64,000 nucleotides of DNA from Planctomycetes bacterium syqfu (GCA_020974905.1 CP087563.1:2666001-2730000), one strand, 5' to 3'; shown: positions 41,132 to 51,809, counted from the stretch's first letter. Program-made: numbers and translations. Notes: a model not told the origin generated them from the sequence alone.

Positions 41132-42412
41132 TTAATAAACCAACTGCCGGAAATTCTGGACACGGTGAAATGTAATGAGATTACCGTCGTGGGCATTTTT
41201 GGCATGTCGGTTTGCCGATCGGCTTAATATGCACAGGTCCTGATCATCAATAACCATGCTCGCATAATGCCTGACATCCAAAGCTGTTTTCCCAATCGCC
41301 ACGACACCTGCAAAACACCAGTCGATGAGGTTTTTTGAAAAATGCAGAACCAGTCGATGGCGTTCGTTATTGGGCAGATTGATGCGATCCGCAGGCATAT
41401 GCTCAGCTTTGGTCATTGAATCGGTGGCCTGTGAACTGAGCAGCCAATACAGCCTGGTGGTCGGGTCATAGAGAATATGAAACTTCATCTGACCGCCGGG
41501 CAATGCGATGATCCGACACTCCCCGCCGGAGGGGTAGTGTTCAAACGATGTGATCATCTCTCCGGTTCCGGGCGCATCGCCCTGCTCGGTGACTTTGAGC
41601 AAGGCTGCATAGCCCGTGTTGGCCAGATGCAACCGCATGACCAGATGCAAGGTTTTACCTGTGGGGTCAAACCAATAGTGTTGCGGATCGACAATCTGAA
41701 CGACATTGCTTTCCAACCAACCGGGGGGCGCACTGTTACGGCCGGGCTGTGATGGATCAGGCAGATAAAAATCCAGTGGGTCAATGGGATAGAAAAATCT
41801 TCCCTGACCGATGAGATGATCATTATCAAATTCATCGCGGAAAACGCGCTCAGTGGCAAAGCTCCAGCTTTCACGCTTCGTCAAATCAGCATTGATCTTA
41901 GCCCGCATCAGAACCGGCGCGTGGACGCTGGGCTTCCAGGCTTTGCAATCATCATAAACCTGGCGTTCCATAACCAGGTACACACAGCCGTTGGCATAGT
42001 GAACGTTGCAAGGCGCTTGATGCCAGTGGTGATTGTGGGTGAGTTTGGTGGGCTGGCTCCATGTTTGGCCGTGGTCGTCTGACGCGACAATCATCAGGTC
42101 ACCGGAATGACCAAGAATGTACAGACGGTTACCTGCCATGAAAGGACGAGCGTGATAAAATGGGAAGTCCAATCGATGTTCCCATGTCCTACCGCCATCA
42201 TCACTGACAACGCACTTACCGATGTTCCCGCCATGAAAGTCGCCGACCGTGCTTTTGAGGCCTGGTAGGTCTTTGACACCGGGGCCTCCAATATCGAACG
42301 TCCCAACCATGCGCCCGGATGGTGTTTGGCATAGCCCCGGACTGTAGCAAAACAATGCCTTGCTATCGGGACTCTCAAATACCGTTACAAAATGATCCGC
42401 CAATGGTTTCAT
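41132..42412 (-). CDS. sialidase/BNR-repeat protein (module A)
   Basis: The protein is 427 residues. Asp-box repeats (SDDGGRTWEH, SDDHGQTWSQ) and FESPDSKALFCYSPGLCQTPSGRMVGTFDIGG indicate a six-bladed beta-propeller of the sialidase superfamily. It shares layout and many residues with the gene at 50559-51809. Such proteins in planctomycetes are often annotated exo-alpha-sialidase, but the Arg-triad is not clear, so another glycan is likely. No signal peptide is seen. Confidence 0.85.
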   Translation of the reverse strand: MKPLADHFVTVFESPDSKALFCYSPGLCQTPSGRMVGTFDIGGPGVKDLPGLKSTVGDFHGGNIGKCVVSDDGGRTWEHRLDFPFYHARPFMAGNRLYILGHSGDLMIVASDDHGQTWSQPTKLTHNHHWHQAPCNVHYANGCVYLVMERQVYDDCKAWKPSVHAPVLMRAKINADLTKRESWSFATERVFRDEFDNDHLIGQGRFFYPIDPLDFYLPDPSQPGRNSAPPGWLESNVVQIVDPQHYWFDPTGKTLHLVMRLHLANTGYAALLKVTEQGDAPGTGEMITSFEHYPSGGECRIIALPGGQMKFHILYDPTTRLYWLLSSQATDSMTKAEHMPADRINLPNNERHRLVLHFSKNLIDWCFAGVVAIGKTALDVRHYASMVIDDQDLCILSRSANRHAKNAHDGNLITFHRVQNFRQLVY

Positions 42413-42437
42413 CAATCAAATCTTTCCGACATAAAAA

Positions 42438-45359
42438 TTAATACTTAATAAGAGTGATCCCATCGATGATATATTCAACGCTGTACTGCTGATGCTGGTT
42501 ATCATTTACATTCAGCAAGGTGTTCAATCCCAACCCAATCGACTTGATCTTGTCCAAATCCAGATGGAAAAGCGGGCCATCAAAAGTAGAGAAGTTTGAA
42601 AGGTACACAAATCCTTCAAACGGAAATATCATTTTGTATCGCCCCGGTTCGTCACAATAGATTCGTGTACTCGAACCGTACCGCGCACCATTTTCTTCAA
42701 CAAGAGTACACATATACCACGTCCCTGGCCTGGCCTGCAGGATGTCGACATCAAAACTGATCGCATCGTATTGACTCAAATCAAGCAGTTGCACACCATT
42801 GGGAAAGGATTTTAGAACCGGCCAGAACATGCGATGACCATCTTCCAGGAAGTCCACTCGAAATAGACTGCCTTGCTCGCCAAGTGATTGGAAAGTCTCT
42901 GTTTGATGTGCTGAATCTGCTGCAACGGTCCAGTTTAATTCAGCAAGTGAATCAAACAATGGATGGACTTCCTGTGGCGGTAAATACATCCGATCCAAAC
43001 TTAGTCGAAGCGAAGCAATACTCGTACTACCGGGAATACTCAATTGCACATCTGTCGTTTGGATACCGCTTTCAATTGAACCAGGCGCAGTGATTTGTAT
43101 GCTTGTTGTGTACTTTTCATGCGGCATCACCGTAAACGCCGGTTGAGCAACCTGAATCTGCCACGCCCCCGTGTCGGAAATCGCAAGTTGACCGGAGAAA
43201 GGTACGTCAGAAAAATTGTAAATATGAACAAGGCCGTTGTATTGATGGCCGGGTTCCAAATCCAACGTCGCAAAGGGAGTATTATATTTTGCCTCAGGAT
43301 CAAGTCTGACATCGATCACCAACTCGGATTGTATTGTCTGTTGTGGTGTGTAATTCTGGACATCCGTGGTAAAGGTATCGGTCAATTGCTCTGCAGCCAC
43401 GTAGACCGCTTCACTGGGAAGTGACAGATTCAAGATACCATTTGTAGCATTACCTGAAGCGATGGTTTCGCCGGTCATGGAGACGACCTGGTAATTGCCC
43501 TGGAGTTGGAGCGTTACTGTAACTGGATAATTCTTGCTACATACGATCAAACGCGGTCCATGGGACGTGTCATAGCGATGAGCCCAGATGTCGTTGGAAT
43601 AGTGATGCGTACCGACATATTGACCGCCGAGCATTCTGTTCAAAGTCGCGATTGCCGCATAGCATTCCGTTGCCATGAATTTATGATCGAGTACGGATAA
43701 AAATGTGAACACGGACTTCCAATAGAAGTACATTACTTTCTCGGCACCCGCTGCATTGATATTGGTCATCAAGGGCCCGACCAAAGTAGCATGGTGATGA
43801 AGCTGGTCCACGGCTTGCTGACTCGTGTCATGAGCATACAGACCGTCAGTAATAATACCTGTTTCGGTACACCAGACAGGCATGACAGATTGAGTAATCG
43901 CGTCCGTACTGTTGATAAAACTTTCCGTATAACCCAGGGCGGCTTGAACATCAGCATAGGTATGAAAGTTGGCGACATCGTAATATTCATCCATGCCGTT
44001 TCGGTGCAGCACATCTCGCAGATATGGTGCTGGCTGTGAATAGGATGGGCCAACAACCAACTTCTGCGGCGAACGTTTTTTCAAGGTGAGATAGGCAACC
44101 TTCTGCATGGCTGCGTATTCCCATGCTGTCCCTGCGTAAAAGTTCTGCAGGTTGATTTCGTTAAATATTTCCCATGTATCAATCCACGGGTCTAATTGCT
44201 CGTCGAGCAAAGTCAACATGCGCTCAAACTCAAACAAGTCGTCAGCAACCTTGAGGATATTCCCATCAGCGCGTAAACGTTCGGGCGTTTGCAGGAACTT
44301 GGCAACGACTTTCAAGCCAGCTTCAGTATTGGCCTGATAGGTGTCTCGTGTCTTGATGAACCATGGACTAGCGGTCAGATGATCCAAATCGTGGGATTCG
44401 AAAATGCCCACCAGGTTCAGCCGTTCACGGACATAATCAAGCCCCGCCATTTGAGCCATGGTCGCAGCACGTTGGGCTTCGGATTTCTCCCAGCTTGGCG
44501 AGGTTGCCATGCCGTAGTCCACGCCGAACACGTTACCAGTTTGCTGTGGGTAGTCATCAGCTTCAGCCACAACGATAAAGTAATTCAGATAGTCTGCAGC
44601 TTTGATGCGATAATACCCAGTTGGCATGACACCCAGATCAACATTCTTTGGGTAAGAGAGATTAAGCTGCCTGATCGCCTGCCCCTGTCCATTGAGTATG
44701 CTCAAATCTCCGTTGGCCAGAAAGTCAAAGGAAACCGTCTGGGAAGCGGTGAAGACGTTGATGTTCCCCGGGAACACAAATGCGTCATAATCCAACGTGA
44801 CCGGTGGCACGATGTCAACTTGGATACCATCCACTGCAAGATACGCAAGTGGTTGGTCATCAGGGCTGATGGAATAGCCCAAAGTCATCGAAGCGATGTG
44901 TTTTAAGTCCACTTGCTGATCAGTTTTGAGTTCAAGATCTTCGTGTGAGAAAACCAGTGTTTGATTTTGTTGTGTGAATTGCACGCCGTTTTTTGTATAG
45001 CAAGAATTGCCGTTGACATCTTTGAGATGAATCTTTATCACCGGGGCAAAGCCTTGATCGCTTGTCGAAACACCAACCACAAATGACTTGACCATGGAAA
45101 GATCAATCGGTTGAGCAAAGCTCAATTCAGGATATATCCAGCCTCCACCGACATCCAAACGCTGGGCCTGCATCTGCATGGCAGGCGGTTGGACGGGATC
45201 CAGTTGTACAGAAACATTCGTGCTGTGAACACTCCGCCAAGCAGGTAGTTGCTGACCGGAATACTCACTCAAAGGGACTATCAATTGTGCGTACCCTAAA
45301 CTACAGACACCAAACAACACGATCATCATAGTGACAAGTGAGTGACGAATGATTGGCAT
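42438..45359 (-). CDS. secreted glycoside hydrolase with accessory domains (paralogue 2)
   Basis: The protein is 973 residues from MPIIRHSLVTMMIV (45359, AGGA upstream) with an N-terminal signal peptide. Beta-sandwich accessory domains lie at about 30-270; a TIM-barrel catalytic domain follows, with WEIFNEINLQNFY and WCTETGI as acid/base and nucleophile; a C-terminal Ig-like/CBM part has ALPGSTS-type repeats. It is the close paralogue of the gene at 45418-48360 over the entire length, with catalytic motifs kept in both. It is probably a clan A endo- or exo-glycosidase acting on extracellular polysaccharide; family number uncertain. Confidence 0.82.
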   Translation of the reverse strand: MPIIRHSLVTMMIVLFGVCSLGYAQLIVPLSEYSGQQLPAWRSVHSTNVSVQLDPVQPPAMQMQAQRLDVGGGWIYPELSFAQPIDLSMVKSFVVGVSTSDQGFAPVIKIHLKDVNGNSCYTKNGVQFTQQNQTLVFSHEDLELKTDQQVDLKHIASMTLGYSISPDDQPLAYLAVDGIQVDIVPPVTLDYDAFVFPGNINVFTASQTVSFDFLANGDLSILNGQGQAIRQLNLSYPKNVDLGVMPTGYYRIKAADYLNYFIVVAEADDYPQQTGNVFGVDYGMATSPSWEKSEAQRAATMAQMAGLDYVRERLNLVGIFESHDLDHLTASPWFIKTRDTYQANTEAGLKVVAKFLQTPERLRADGNILKVADDLFEFERMLTLLDEQLDPWIDTWEIFNEINLQNFYAGTAWEYAAMQKVAYLTLKKRSPQKLVVGPSYSQPAPYLRDVLHRNGMDEYYDVANFHTYADVQAALGYTESFINSTDAITQSVMPVWCTETGIITDGLYAHDTSQQAVDQLHHHATLVGPLMTNINAAGAEKVMYFYWKSVFTFLSVLDHKFMATECYAAIATLNRMLGGQYVGTHHYSNDIWAHRYDTSHGPRLIVCSKNYPVTVTLQLQGNYQVVSMTGETIASGNATNGILNLSLPSEAVYVAAEQLTDTFTTDVQNYTPQQTIQSELVIDVRLDPEAKYNTPFATLDLEPGHQYNGLVHIYNFSDVPFSGQLAISDTGAWQIQVAQPAFTVMPHEKYTTSIQITAPGSIESGIQTTDVQLSIPGSTSIASLRLSLDRMYLPPQEVHPLFDSLAELNWTVAADSAHQTETFQSLGEQGSLFRVDFLEDGHRMFWPVLKSFPNGVQLLDLSQYDAISFDVDILQARPGTWYMCTLVEENGARYGSSTRIYCDEPGRYKMIFPFEGFVYLSNFSTFDGPLFHLDLDKIKSIGLGLNTLLNVNDNQHQQYSVEYIIDGITLIKY

Positions 45360-45417
45360 TGTATTTCCTATCAATTTTTCTATGGCAGGATCATTTGGAT
45401 ACCCAAGACATTGATAC

Positions 45418-48360
45418 TCAGTATTTAATGAGGGTGATACCATCGATAACATATTCAATGCTGTATTGCATGCTTTGATTGCCCTTGTGTTTTTTATTTG
45501 TGTTCAATCCCAACCCGATGGCTTTGATCTTGTCCAAATCCAAGGTAAATTGCGGACCATCGAATGCAGAGAAGTTTGACAGATAAACAAAACTCGAAAA
45601 TGGGAAGACCATTTTGTATCGACCCGGCTGGTCACAGTGGATGCGTGTACTCGAACCATATCGCGCCCCATTGGCTTCGGTAAAGGTACACATGTACCAG
45701 GTTCCCGGGCGAATCTCTTTGATATCAACTTCAAAACATATCGCATCGAATTGGCTCATATCAACCAACTGATTGCCATTGGGAAAAGACTTGAGAACCG
45801 GCCAGAACATGCGATGTCCGTTCTCAATAAAATCGACCTTGAAGAAGTTACCTTGATCTCCCAGTGATCGATACGTCTCTGTTTGATGTGCTGAATCTTG
45901 TGCTACCGTCCATTTCAAATCCTTAAGGGATTCAAACAATGGGCGTACTTCCTGTGGCGGCAAATGCCTACGATCAAGGCTTAATCGCAAGGACGCGACA
46001 CTGTTACTGCTGGGAATGCTCAGTTGCACATCGGTCATTTGCACGCCGCTGCCGGTTGAACTGGGAGCAATCAGTTCAATGCTTGTGGTGTATTTTTCTC
46101 GCGGCTTGACGGTAAACGTGGGCTCAAAAACCTTCACATGCCATTGGCCTGTATCGGAGATATTGAGTCTCCCGGAAAAAGGCTTGTCGGAAAAATTATA
46201 AACATGCACAAGACCGTCGTAACGCTGCCCGGGATCGAGTTCCAACATGGCCAACGGAGTGTTGTATTTTGCATTGGGATCAAGTCGAACATCGATGACC
46301 AAGTCGGATCGCTGCGAGGGGCGCTCTATGACATCACGTGCGACAGCCACAGATTCGAAGGTATCGTTAAATTGATCTGCTGACACATAGACAGCCTCAT
46401 CGTCAAGTGACAGATCCAACGTACCATCAACGGTATGCCCCGAAGAGATGATTTCGCCAGTCATGGCAACGATCTGGTAATTGCCATGGAGCTTCAGTGA
46501 CACCCTGGCTGGATAGGTTTTACTGCACACAATCAAACGCGGACCTTTGGACGTGTCATAGCGATGAGCCCAGACGTCGTCTGAATAGTGATGCGTGCCT
46601 GCATATTGACCGCCGAGCATTCGATTCAATGTTGCAATCGCGGCATAGCATTCGGTTGCCATGAATTTACGATCAAGCACGCACAAAAAGGTAAACACGG
46701 ACTTCCAGTAAAAGTAAAACACTTTCTCCGTGCCTGCAGCATTGATGTTGGTCATCAATGGGGCAACCAAGCTAGCGTAATGATGCAGCTTTTGAACGGC
46801 CTCTTCGCTACTGTCACGGGCATAGAGACCGTGTGTTTCAATACCTGTTTCGGTACACCAGACCGGCATGGTTGTTTGGGTAATTTGATCCATACTGTCA
46901 ATAAAATTGGCGGAATAACCCATCGCAGTATCAACCCCCGCATAGGTATGAAAGTTGGCGACATCGTAATAATCATCCATCCCATTGCGATGCAATACAT
47001 CGCGTAACTGCGGTGATGGCTGTGAATAGGACGGCCCGACAATCAGCTTCTGCGGTGAACGTTTTTTCAACATGAGATACGCAACCTTCTGCATCGCTGC
47101 GTATTCCCAGGCGGTTCCCTCGTAAAAATTCCGCAGGTTGATCTCGTTGAAGATTTCCCAGCAATCAATCAACGGATGCAATTTCTCATCGAGCAAAGTC
47201 AACATCCGTTCGAACGCAAACAAATCGTCAGCGACCTTGCGAATATTGCCATCGGCTCGCAAGCGGGCGGGGGTTTCCAGAAACTTTGCCACGACTTTCA
47301 AATCGGCTTGGGTGTTGGCTTGATAGGCATTGAATGTTTTTTCGAACCAAGGGCTTTGCCGTAGTTCGTTCAAGTCATGTGATTTGAAAATACCCACCAG
47401 ATTCAAGCGTTCGCGGACATAATCGAGCCCCGCCATTTGAGCCATGGTCGCAGCACGTTGGGCTTCGGACTGCTCCCAGCTTGGTGCGGTTGCCATGCCA
47501 TAGTCCACGCCAAAGACGTTACCGGATTGATCGGGATAATCTTTAGCGTCTGCCACGACGGTAAAGTAATTCAGATAGTCGTTGGCCTTGATGCGATAAA
47601 AGCCGGAAGGCAAAGTTGCCAGTTTGACGGTCTGTGGAGTGGGGAGTGAAAGTTTTTTGACGGTGTGCCCCAGCCCATTGATGATGGTCAATTCACCGGT
47701 TGCAAGACAGTCGAATTGGACAGGTTGAGAGACGGTGAACACATTGATATTTCCTGGGAAAATAAATGCGTCATAATCCAATTTGACGGCGGGCTTTTTT
47801 TCAGCTTCAACCTCAATGCTCTTAATAACCAGATGTTCAACAGGCTGATCATCCGGGCCGATGGAATAGCCCAACGTCATCGCAGCGATATGCTCCCAAT
47901 CAAGCGTTTTCTTTTGCTTTCTGGATTTGGATTCAAAATCATCGCGTTTAAAAACCAGCGATTGATCAGGCTTCGTCAGACGTACACCTTTTTTCGTGTA
48001 GTACGAAATGTTGTTGGTATCTTTAAGATGTAACTTGATCACCACCGGCGTGAAGGGGGCTTGCACCTGAACTAAAACCGTAAAGACTTTGACTCCGGCA
48101 AGGTTCAACGGCTTTTGGTAAAAGCTCAATTCGGGATAGATCCAACCTCCACCAGCAGACAAACGCTTGGTCTGCATCTGCATGCCAGAAGGCTTAATCG
48201 GCTTAAGCTCCACGGTGAGATTTTTGCTGTGAATGCTCCGCCATGCTGGCAATTCCTGGCCGACATATTCCTCAAAGGGTATGAGTTGGGCATGCCCGGT
48301 GGCACAAGCGTAAAACAACATGATCGTCAGAAAGACAAATAAATGACGAATGAATTGCAT
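45418..48360 (-). CDS. secreted glycoside hydrolase with accessory domains (paralogue 1)
   Basis: The protein is 980 residues from MQFIRHLFVFLTIM (48360), start chosen by matching ribosome-binding spacing in the paralogue. Signal peptide, then beta-rich domain (GGWIYPELSFYQKPLNLAGVKVF), catalytic barrel with acid/base Glu406 (FNEIN) and nucleophile Glu504 (WCTETG), then Ig-like C-terminal domains (VIDVRLDPNAKYNTPLAMLELDPG). The tandem copy downstream matches it nearly codon by codon in the barrel. It is translated just after the pseudopilin gene of module A. Confidence 0.85.
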   Translation of the reverse strand: MQFIRHLFVFLTIMLFYACATGHAQLIPFEEYVGQELPAWRSIHSKNLTVELKPIKPSGMQMQTKRLSAGGGWIYPELSFYQKPLNLAGVKVFTVLVQVQAPFTPVVIKLHLKDTNNISYYTKKGVRLTKPDQSLVFKRDDFESKSRKQKKTLDWEHIAAMTLGYSIGPDDQPVEHLVIKSIEVEAEKKPAVKLDYDAFIFPGNINVFTVSQPVQFDCLATGELTIINGLGHTVKKLSLPTPQTVKLATLPSGFYRIKANDYLNYFTVVADAKDYPDQSGNVFGVDYGMATAPSWEQSEAQRAATMAQMAGLDYVRERLNLVGIFKSHDLNELRQSPWFEKTFNAYQANTQADLKVVAKFLETPARLRADGNIRKVADDLFAFERMLTLLDEKLHPLIDCWEIFNEINLRNFYEGTAWEYAAMQKVAYLMLKKRSPQKLIVGPSYSQPSPQLRDVLHRNGMDDYYDVANFHTYAGVDTAMGYSANFIDSMDQITQTTMPVWCTETGIETHGLYARDSSEEAVQKLHHYASLVAPLMTNINAAGTEKVFYFYWKSVFTFLCVLDRKFMATECYAAIATLNRMLGGQYAGTHHYSDDVWAHRYDTSKGPRLIVCSKTYPARVSLKLHGNYQIVAMTGEIISSGHTVDGTLDLSLDDEAVYVSADQFNDTFESVAVARDVIERPSQRSDLVIDVRLDPNAKYNTPLAMLELDPGQRYDGLVHVYNFSDKPFSGRLNISDTGQWHVKVFEPTFTVKPREKYTTSIELIAPSSTGSGVQMTDVQLSIPSSNSVASLRLSLDRRHLPPQEVRPLFESLKDLKWTVAQDSAHQTETYRSLGDQGNFFKVDFIENGHRMFWPVLKSFPNGNQLVDMSQFDAICFEVDIKEIRPGTWYMCTFTEANGARYGSSTRIHCDQPGRYKMVFPFSSFVYLSNFSAFDGPQFTLDLDKIKAIGLGLNTNKKHKGNQSMQYSIEYVIDGITLIKY

Positions 48361-48380
48361 CATATTTCCTATCAATTGAT

Positions 48381-49079
48381 TTATGGCAGAATTGGTCGGA
48401 TGCCCGAAGCATTAAATCCGTGCTTATCAACCAGATTTTCACGGGTCACCATTGCACCATGGCCATCTGCGAAAGCAGCTGAAGCAGTGGACAGATTACT
48501 GTGTTGCAGATACGCATTCTCCGTGGCACCACTCCAAACACCATGCGCACGAAAGACGGGTTTACCGTCTACGGAATTGCTGTTGATACTGTCGACATAG
48601 ATCACGCGGTTCACTGGATTTTGTAATGCAGCAAGGTTCCATCCCGGTGTCCCTGAATTGCGTTTACTCCAACCTTCCAGGGTGTTGTTATCCCAGTATG
48701 CCATCCCATAGATCGCGACCTCATTGAGCCATCTGCCCCCAAGACCCGACGTTGGGCAAACCAGGAACGTATTCTGATCAGCCAGTGGCTCTTTGAAGTA
48801 TCCACCATTGATAAAACTTTCAGACCAATAGGGATGCTTGGTCCCGGAATCGTAATAGCATACGGGCGGAATCCAGCCTTTGTAGTCAATGGAATACATA
48901 TTGGAAAACAGCCCAAGCTGCTTGAGATTATTGAGGCACTTGATGTCATTGGCTCGTGCTCTTGCTTGCTTTAATGCTGGGAGCAAAATACTGATCAGAA
49001 GTGCGATGATTGAAATCACCACCAACACTTCAATCAACGTAAATGCTCGTTCGGTAGATCTCATGCCGTTAATCCTCAT
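48381..49079 (-). CDS. pseudopilin-like protein, first gene of module A
   Basis: The protein is 232 residues from [13 protein letters not shown] class III signal and N-terminal helix are plain ([53 protein letters not shown]), with peptidase cleavage before FTLIE. The C-terminal end carries the FADGH motif ([14 protein letters not shown]) seen in the DUF1559-like pseudopilins that are abundant in PVC bacteria. It is not clustered with other type II secretion genes but heads the glycoside hydrolase operon. A surface or substrate-binding role is inferred. Confidence 0.88.
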   Translation of the reverse strand: MRINGMRSTERAFTLIEVLVVISIIALLISILLPALKQARARANDIKCLNNLKQLGLFSNMYSIDYKGWIPPVCYYDSGTKHPYWSESFINGGYFKEPLADQNTFLVCPTSGLGGRWLNEVAIYGMAYWDNNTLEGWSKRNSGTPGWNLAALQNPVNRVIYVDSINSNSVDGKPVFRAHGVWSGATENAYLQHSNLSTASAAFADGHGAMVTRENLVDKHGFNASGIRPILP

Positions 49080-49302
49080 GTTGGAGTGCCGCCTGATTCC
49101 GTTCTGTCTCGTACTAAAAATCAATCAGCCGATCAGTACATTCAGTATAGGGCAGCCAACTTGACAATCTATCTCATGTCTTGTCAATAATTGTTTCAAA
49201 ATGATCAAAATCGGTAAATATTCGGCGTTAAATCATATTAATGCTCTATAATTGTCAGACCAACAAGCCAAACCCATTGGGTCTTTTCCAAGAAGCAATC
49301 GC
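49080..49302. promoter_or_regulatory. divergent promoter region, module A
   Basis: This 223-base spacer lies between the pseudopilin (minus) and AraC (plus) genes. It holds an inverted pair TTGACA (49160-49165) / TGTCAA (49183-49188), 17 bases apart, which may be AraC-type half-sites or a -35 element. Regulation of module A by the adjacent AraC is inferred. Confidence 0.45.
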
Positions 49303-50280
49303 ATGAAACTTCAAATCAAGATCCCTCAAAGCACCACACAGCTCTTTTTGCCGTTGTACCTGCATCATCCCGCGGTTCGGTATCTTGTGGATCATGGCAT
49401 TGCTTTCAGTGGGATCAGCAAAGCAACACAAGGCTTTAGCATTCACCGCCCCAAACCTGATTTTCATCTTGCTTTATTCACCACGGCAGGCGCTGCACAA
49501 ATGACGTGTCAAGGGGAAAGATTTGAATTGTTGCCAGATTCATTGCTGTTGACACCAGCCGATCAATCGCATCGCTATGCGATTACCAGTTCCCAGCCAT
49601 GGGAGTTCACATGGTTTCACATTGCCCCTACGGAACACTGGCGTTTCATTGATATCCAGAGAGCTTGTCTTGGCAAGCAGATGGATATCGTGTTTATCAC
49701 CAATGCGATTCGCGGTTTTGTATCAGAGATTTTCACAATCCTCCCACAACTTGATGCCGATCAAAATGAACGTCAACGTTATGTCGACTCACCTGACCTG
49801 CACCAGTCCATGTCCGCCTTTGACATACCCGAGCAATCCACCGGCCAGCTTTCGATGGAGTTGTCAGACTGTTATGGCCGTTTGATATTGAATTACCTGG
49901 AACGTGAACTACGAACACTGCTTGAATGTGATGGGAATGCAAACCGTTATCACGGCACCTTTGAGCAGCTCTGGAAACAAGTGAGATCAAGCCTGAATCA
50001 ACCTTGGACACTTGAGGATATGGCGTCGGCAGCAAATGTTTCGGTTCCAACCTTCATTCGTCACATCAAAGAAATCTACCACTGCACGCCTGCAAGTTTT
50101 CTGCAGCATCTACGATTGACGTATGCATGTCGACTTTTGGCAGAATCCAGACTCCCCATTTCGGAAATTGCACAAAATACCGGCTATCAAAGCATTTCTT
50201 CTTTTGCTGCTTTGTTTAAAAAGAAATTTCAACTGACTCCAAGGGAATACCGTAATCGCTTCCAATACCGCAACCTTTAA
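49303..50280 (+). CDS. AraC-family transcriptional regulator, module A
   Basis: The protein is 325 residues from MKLQIKIPQST (49303); an upstream TTG in frame at 49252 is possible. The N-terminus is a cupin-like sensor domain (RFELLPDSLLLTPADQSHRYAITSSQPWEFTWFHIAP). Two HTH motifs form the C-terminal AraC domain (TLEDMASAANVSVPTFIRHIKEIYHCTPASFLQHLRLTYACRLLAESRLPISEIAQNTGYQSISSFAALFKKKFQLTPREYR). It probably senses a sugar released by module A enzymes and activates the divergent operon. Confidence 0.92.
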   Translation: MKLQIKIPQSTTQLFLPLYLHHPAVRYLVDHGIAFSGISKATQGFSIHRPKPDFHLALFTTAGAAQMTCQGERFELLPDSLLLTPADQSHRYAITSSQPWEFTWFHIAPTEHWRFIDIQRACLGKQMDIVFITNAIRGFVSEIFTILPQLDADQNERQRYVDSPDLHQSMSAFDIPEQSTGQLSMELSDCYGRLILNYLERELRTLLECDGNANRYHGTFEQLWKQVRSSLNQPWTLEDMASAANVSVPTFIRHIKEIYHCTPASFLQHLRLTYACRLLAESRLPISEIAQNTGYQSISSFAALFKKKFQLTPREYRNRFQYRNL

Positions 50281-50370
50281 CGAAGGTGTCATGTAAAAAG
50301 GATCACCCAAAATCTCGAAATTGGAATGGCATTGAATTGAAGGGAGTCACAATATGGCCCAATCACAAAC

Positions 50371-50503
50371 GCCAAATTCGGTGCAAAAAAAACAACTCAA
50401 ATCACCCTCACTCACGCGCCAGTGAAAATAAACAACGGCTGGCATTTTCTGTCAGCCGTTGTCAAAGAGCGGTGAACGTACACGGACCGTCGACAATCAC
50501 GTT
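50371..50503 (-). repeat. degenerate tRNA-Gly 3' fragment with terminator and integrase-end remnant (copy 1)
   Basis: Minus-strand reading: a decayed tRNA-Gly 3' half (50468-50503, one deletion and several changes), a hairpin AACGGCTGACA / TGCCAGCCGTT (50434-50460) followed by TTGTTTATTTTC as terminator, and GCACCGAATTTGGC (50371-50384). It is a direct repeat of 62947-63176. The whole 280-base gap 50281-50558 has no gene. Confidence 0.75.
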
Positions 50504-50558
50504 TCCTCACAGATATCCTCAATGGATCAATCAGTAATCGTTCCGTGAGTTCTGCATT

Positions 50559-51809
50559 TCAAGCCAGTGCTTCAGAACATGGCACGATGGCTGGATCAAT
50601 CAACGTCCTAAAATCCTTGACGCGATGCAAGGTCAGCAGATTACCGTTGTGTGCTGAGGCGGCACGATGGTCGCCTGATCGCGCGAGAATTATCAGATCA
50701 TCACCCACACCAATCATGTGTGCGTAATGACGCGAATGGCGTTGGGTCTGACCGGCTGCAACCAAGCCTGCGTATTGCCAGTCAAAGAGGTTCGTCGAGT
50801 AATGCAGTTGCAGGCGGTGTCGCTCATTGTCAGGAAGGTTGTAACGATCCTGAGCAAGCAACTCAGGTTTGACCATGCTGTCGGTTGTTTGACTGGAGAG
50901 CAGCCACCACGTTTGCGAGATCGGATCGTGATGCAAATGGAACTTCATTTGTCCGCCGGGTAATGGAACAAAAACCATCTTGCTACCCACGCGTGTTGAG
51001 ACCAGTTCCAGTTTCAAGCTGCCATCATCAAGCGTTCGACATTGAGCAATAGCAGCGATGTTGGCCATCCCCGTGTGCATGCGCATCCACAGATGAACTG
51101 TGTTGCCGGTGGGATCATAGAGATTGTGTCTTGGATCACGTATGCGCACCACGTGGGATTCGAGCCAACATGGATCACCGTTGAACCGTTCGTCACCGAC
51201 ATTGCCCGTTGGATAAAATGGGATGCCGATATTCTGGACAGTGTGAACATTTTCGTGGTAAATCAGCGGGTTGGAAAAAGTCCAGTTCTCACGCTGTGTC
51301 AGATCATCATCCAGATTAGCACGCATCACAACCGGCGCGACCCCGGGCCATGTTTGCCCTTGGACCTGCTGTTCCATGGTGAGATAGATTTGATTGTCCT
51401 GAATATCGTAAGCGCAGGGTGCTTGATGCCATGTATGCTGATCGTCCAACGTATGGACTTTGGACCATGTCAAACCATCGTCTTCTGAAAACATGATGCC
51501 CATGGAACCGGCATGGCCAAGGATGTAGATACGATTACCTGCCTGGAAAGGGCGCGCGTGTCGCAAGGGGAAGTCGGCCACATGTTGCCAAGAATGACCA
51601 TCATCATCGGAGATAAAAATTTTACCCTGGCTGCCTGCCGGGTCCCCCTGTCTCATGGATTTGGCACCCGGCAGATGTTTGACGCCGGGGCCTCCCAGAT
51701 CACATGTTGCGATCAATCGCCCAGTTGCGGTTTGCAATAGTGCCGGGCTATAGCAATACACCCCTCTGGGATCGGGCGATTCAAAGATAATCTGTTCATC
51801 AGCTAACAT
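50559..51809 (-). CDS. sialidase/BNR-repeat protein (module B)
   Basis: The protein is 416 residues from MLADEQIIFESPDP (51809, GAGG upstream). Two Asp-boxes (SDDDGHSWQH, SEDDGLTWSK) and the N-terminus FESPDPRGVYCYSPALLQTATGRLIATCDLGGPGVKHLPGAKS make it a paralogue of the protein at 41132-42412. Likely a six-bladed propeller glycan-binding or hydrolysing protein; the exact reaction is unknown. No signal peptide is seen. It is the last gene of the module B operon. Confidence 0.85.
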   Translation of the reverse strand: MLADEQIIFESPDPRGVYCYSPALLQTATGRLIATCDLGGPGVKHLPGAKSMRQGDPAGSQGKIFISDDDGHSWQHVADFPLRHARPFQAGNRIYILGHAGSMGIMFSEDDGLTWSKVHTLDDQHTWHQAPCAYDIQDNQIYLTMEQQVQGQTWPGVAPVVMRANLDDDLTQRENWTFSNPLIYHENVHTVQNIGIPFYPTGNVGDERFNGDPCWLESHVVRIRDPRHNLYDPTGNTVHLWMRMHTGMANIAAIAQCRTLDDGSLKLELVSTRVGSKMVFVPLPGGQMKFHLHHDPISQTWWLLSSQTTDSMVKPELLAQDRYNLPDNERHRLQLHYSTNLFDWQYAGLVAAGQTQRHSRHYAHMIGVGDDLIILARSGDHRAASAHNGNLLTLHRVKDFRTLIDPAIVPCSEALA

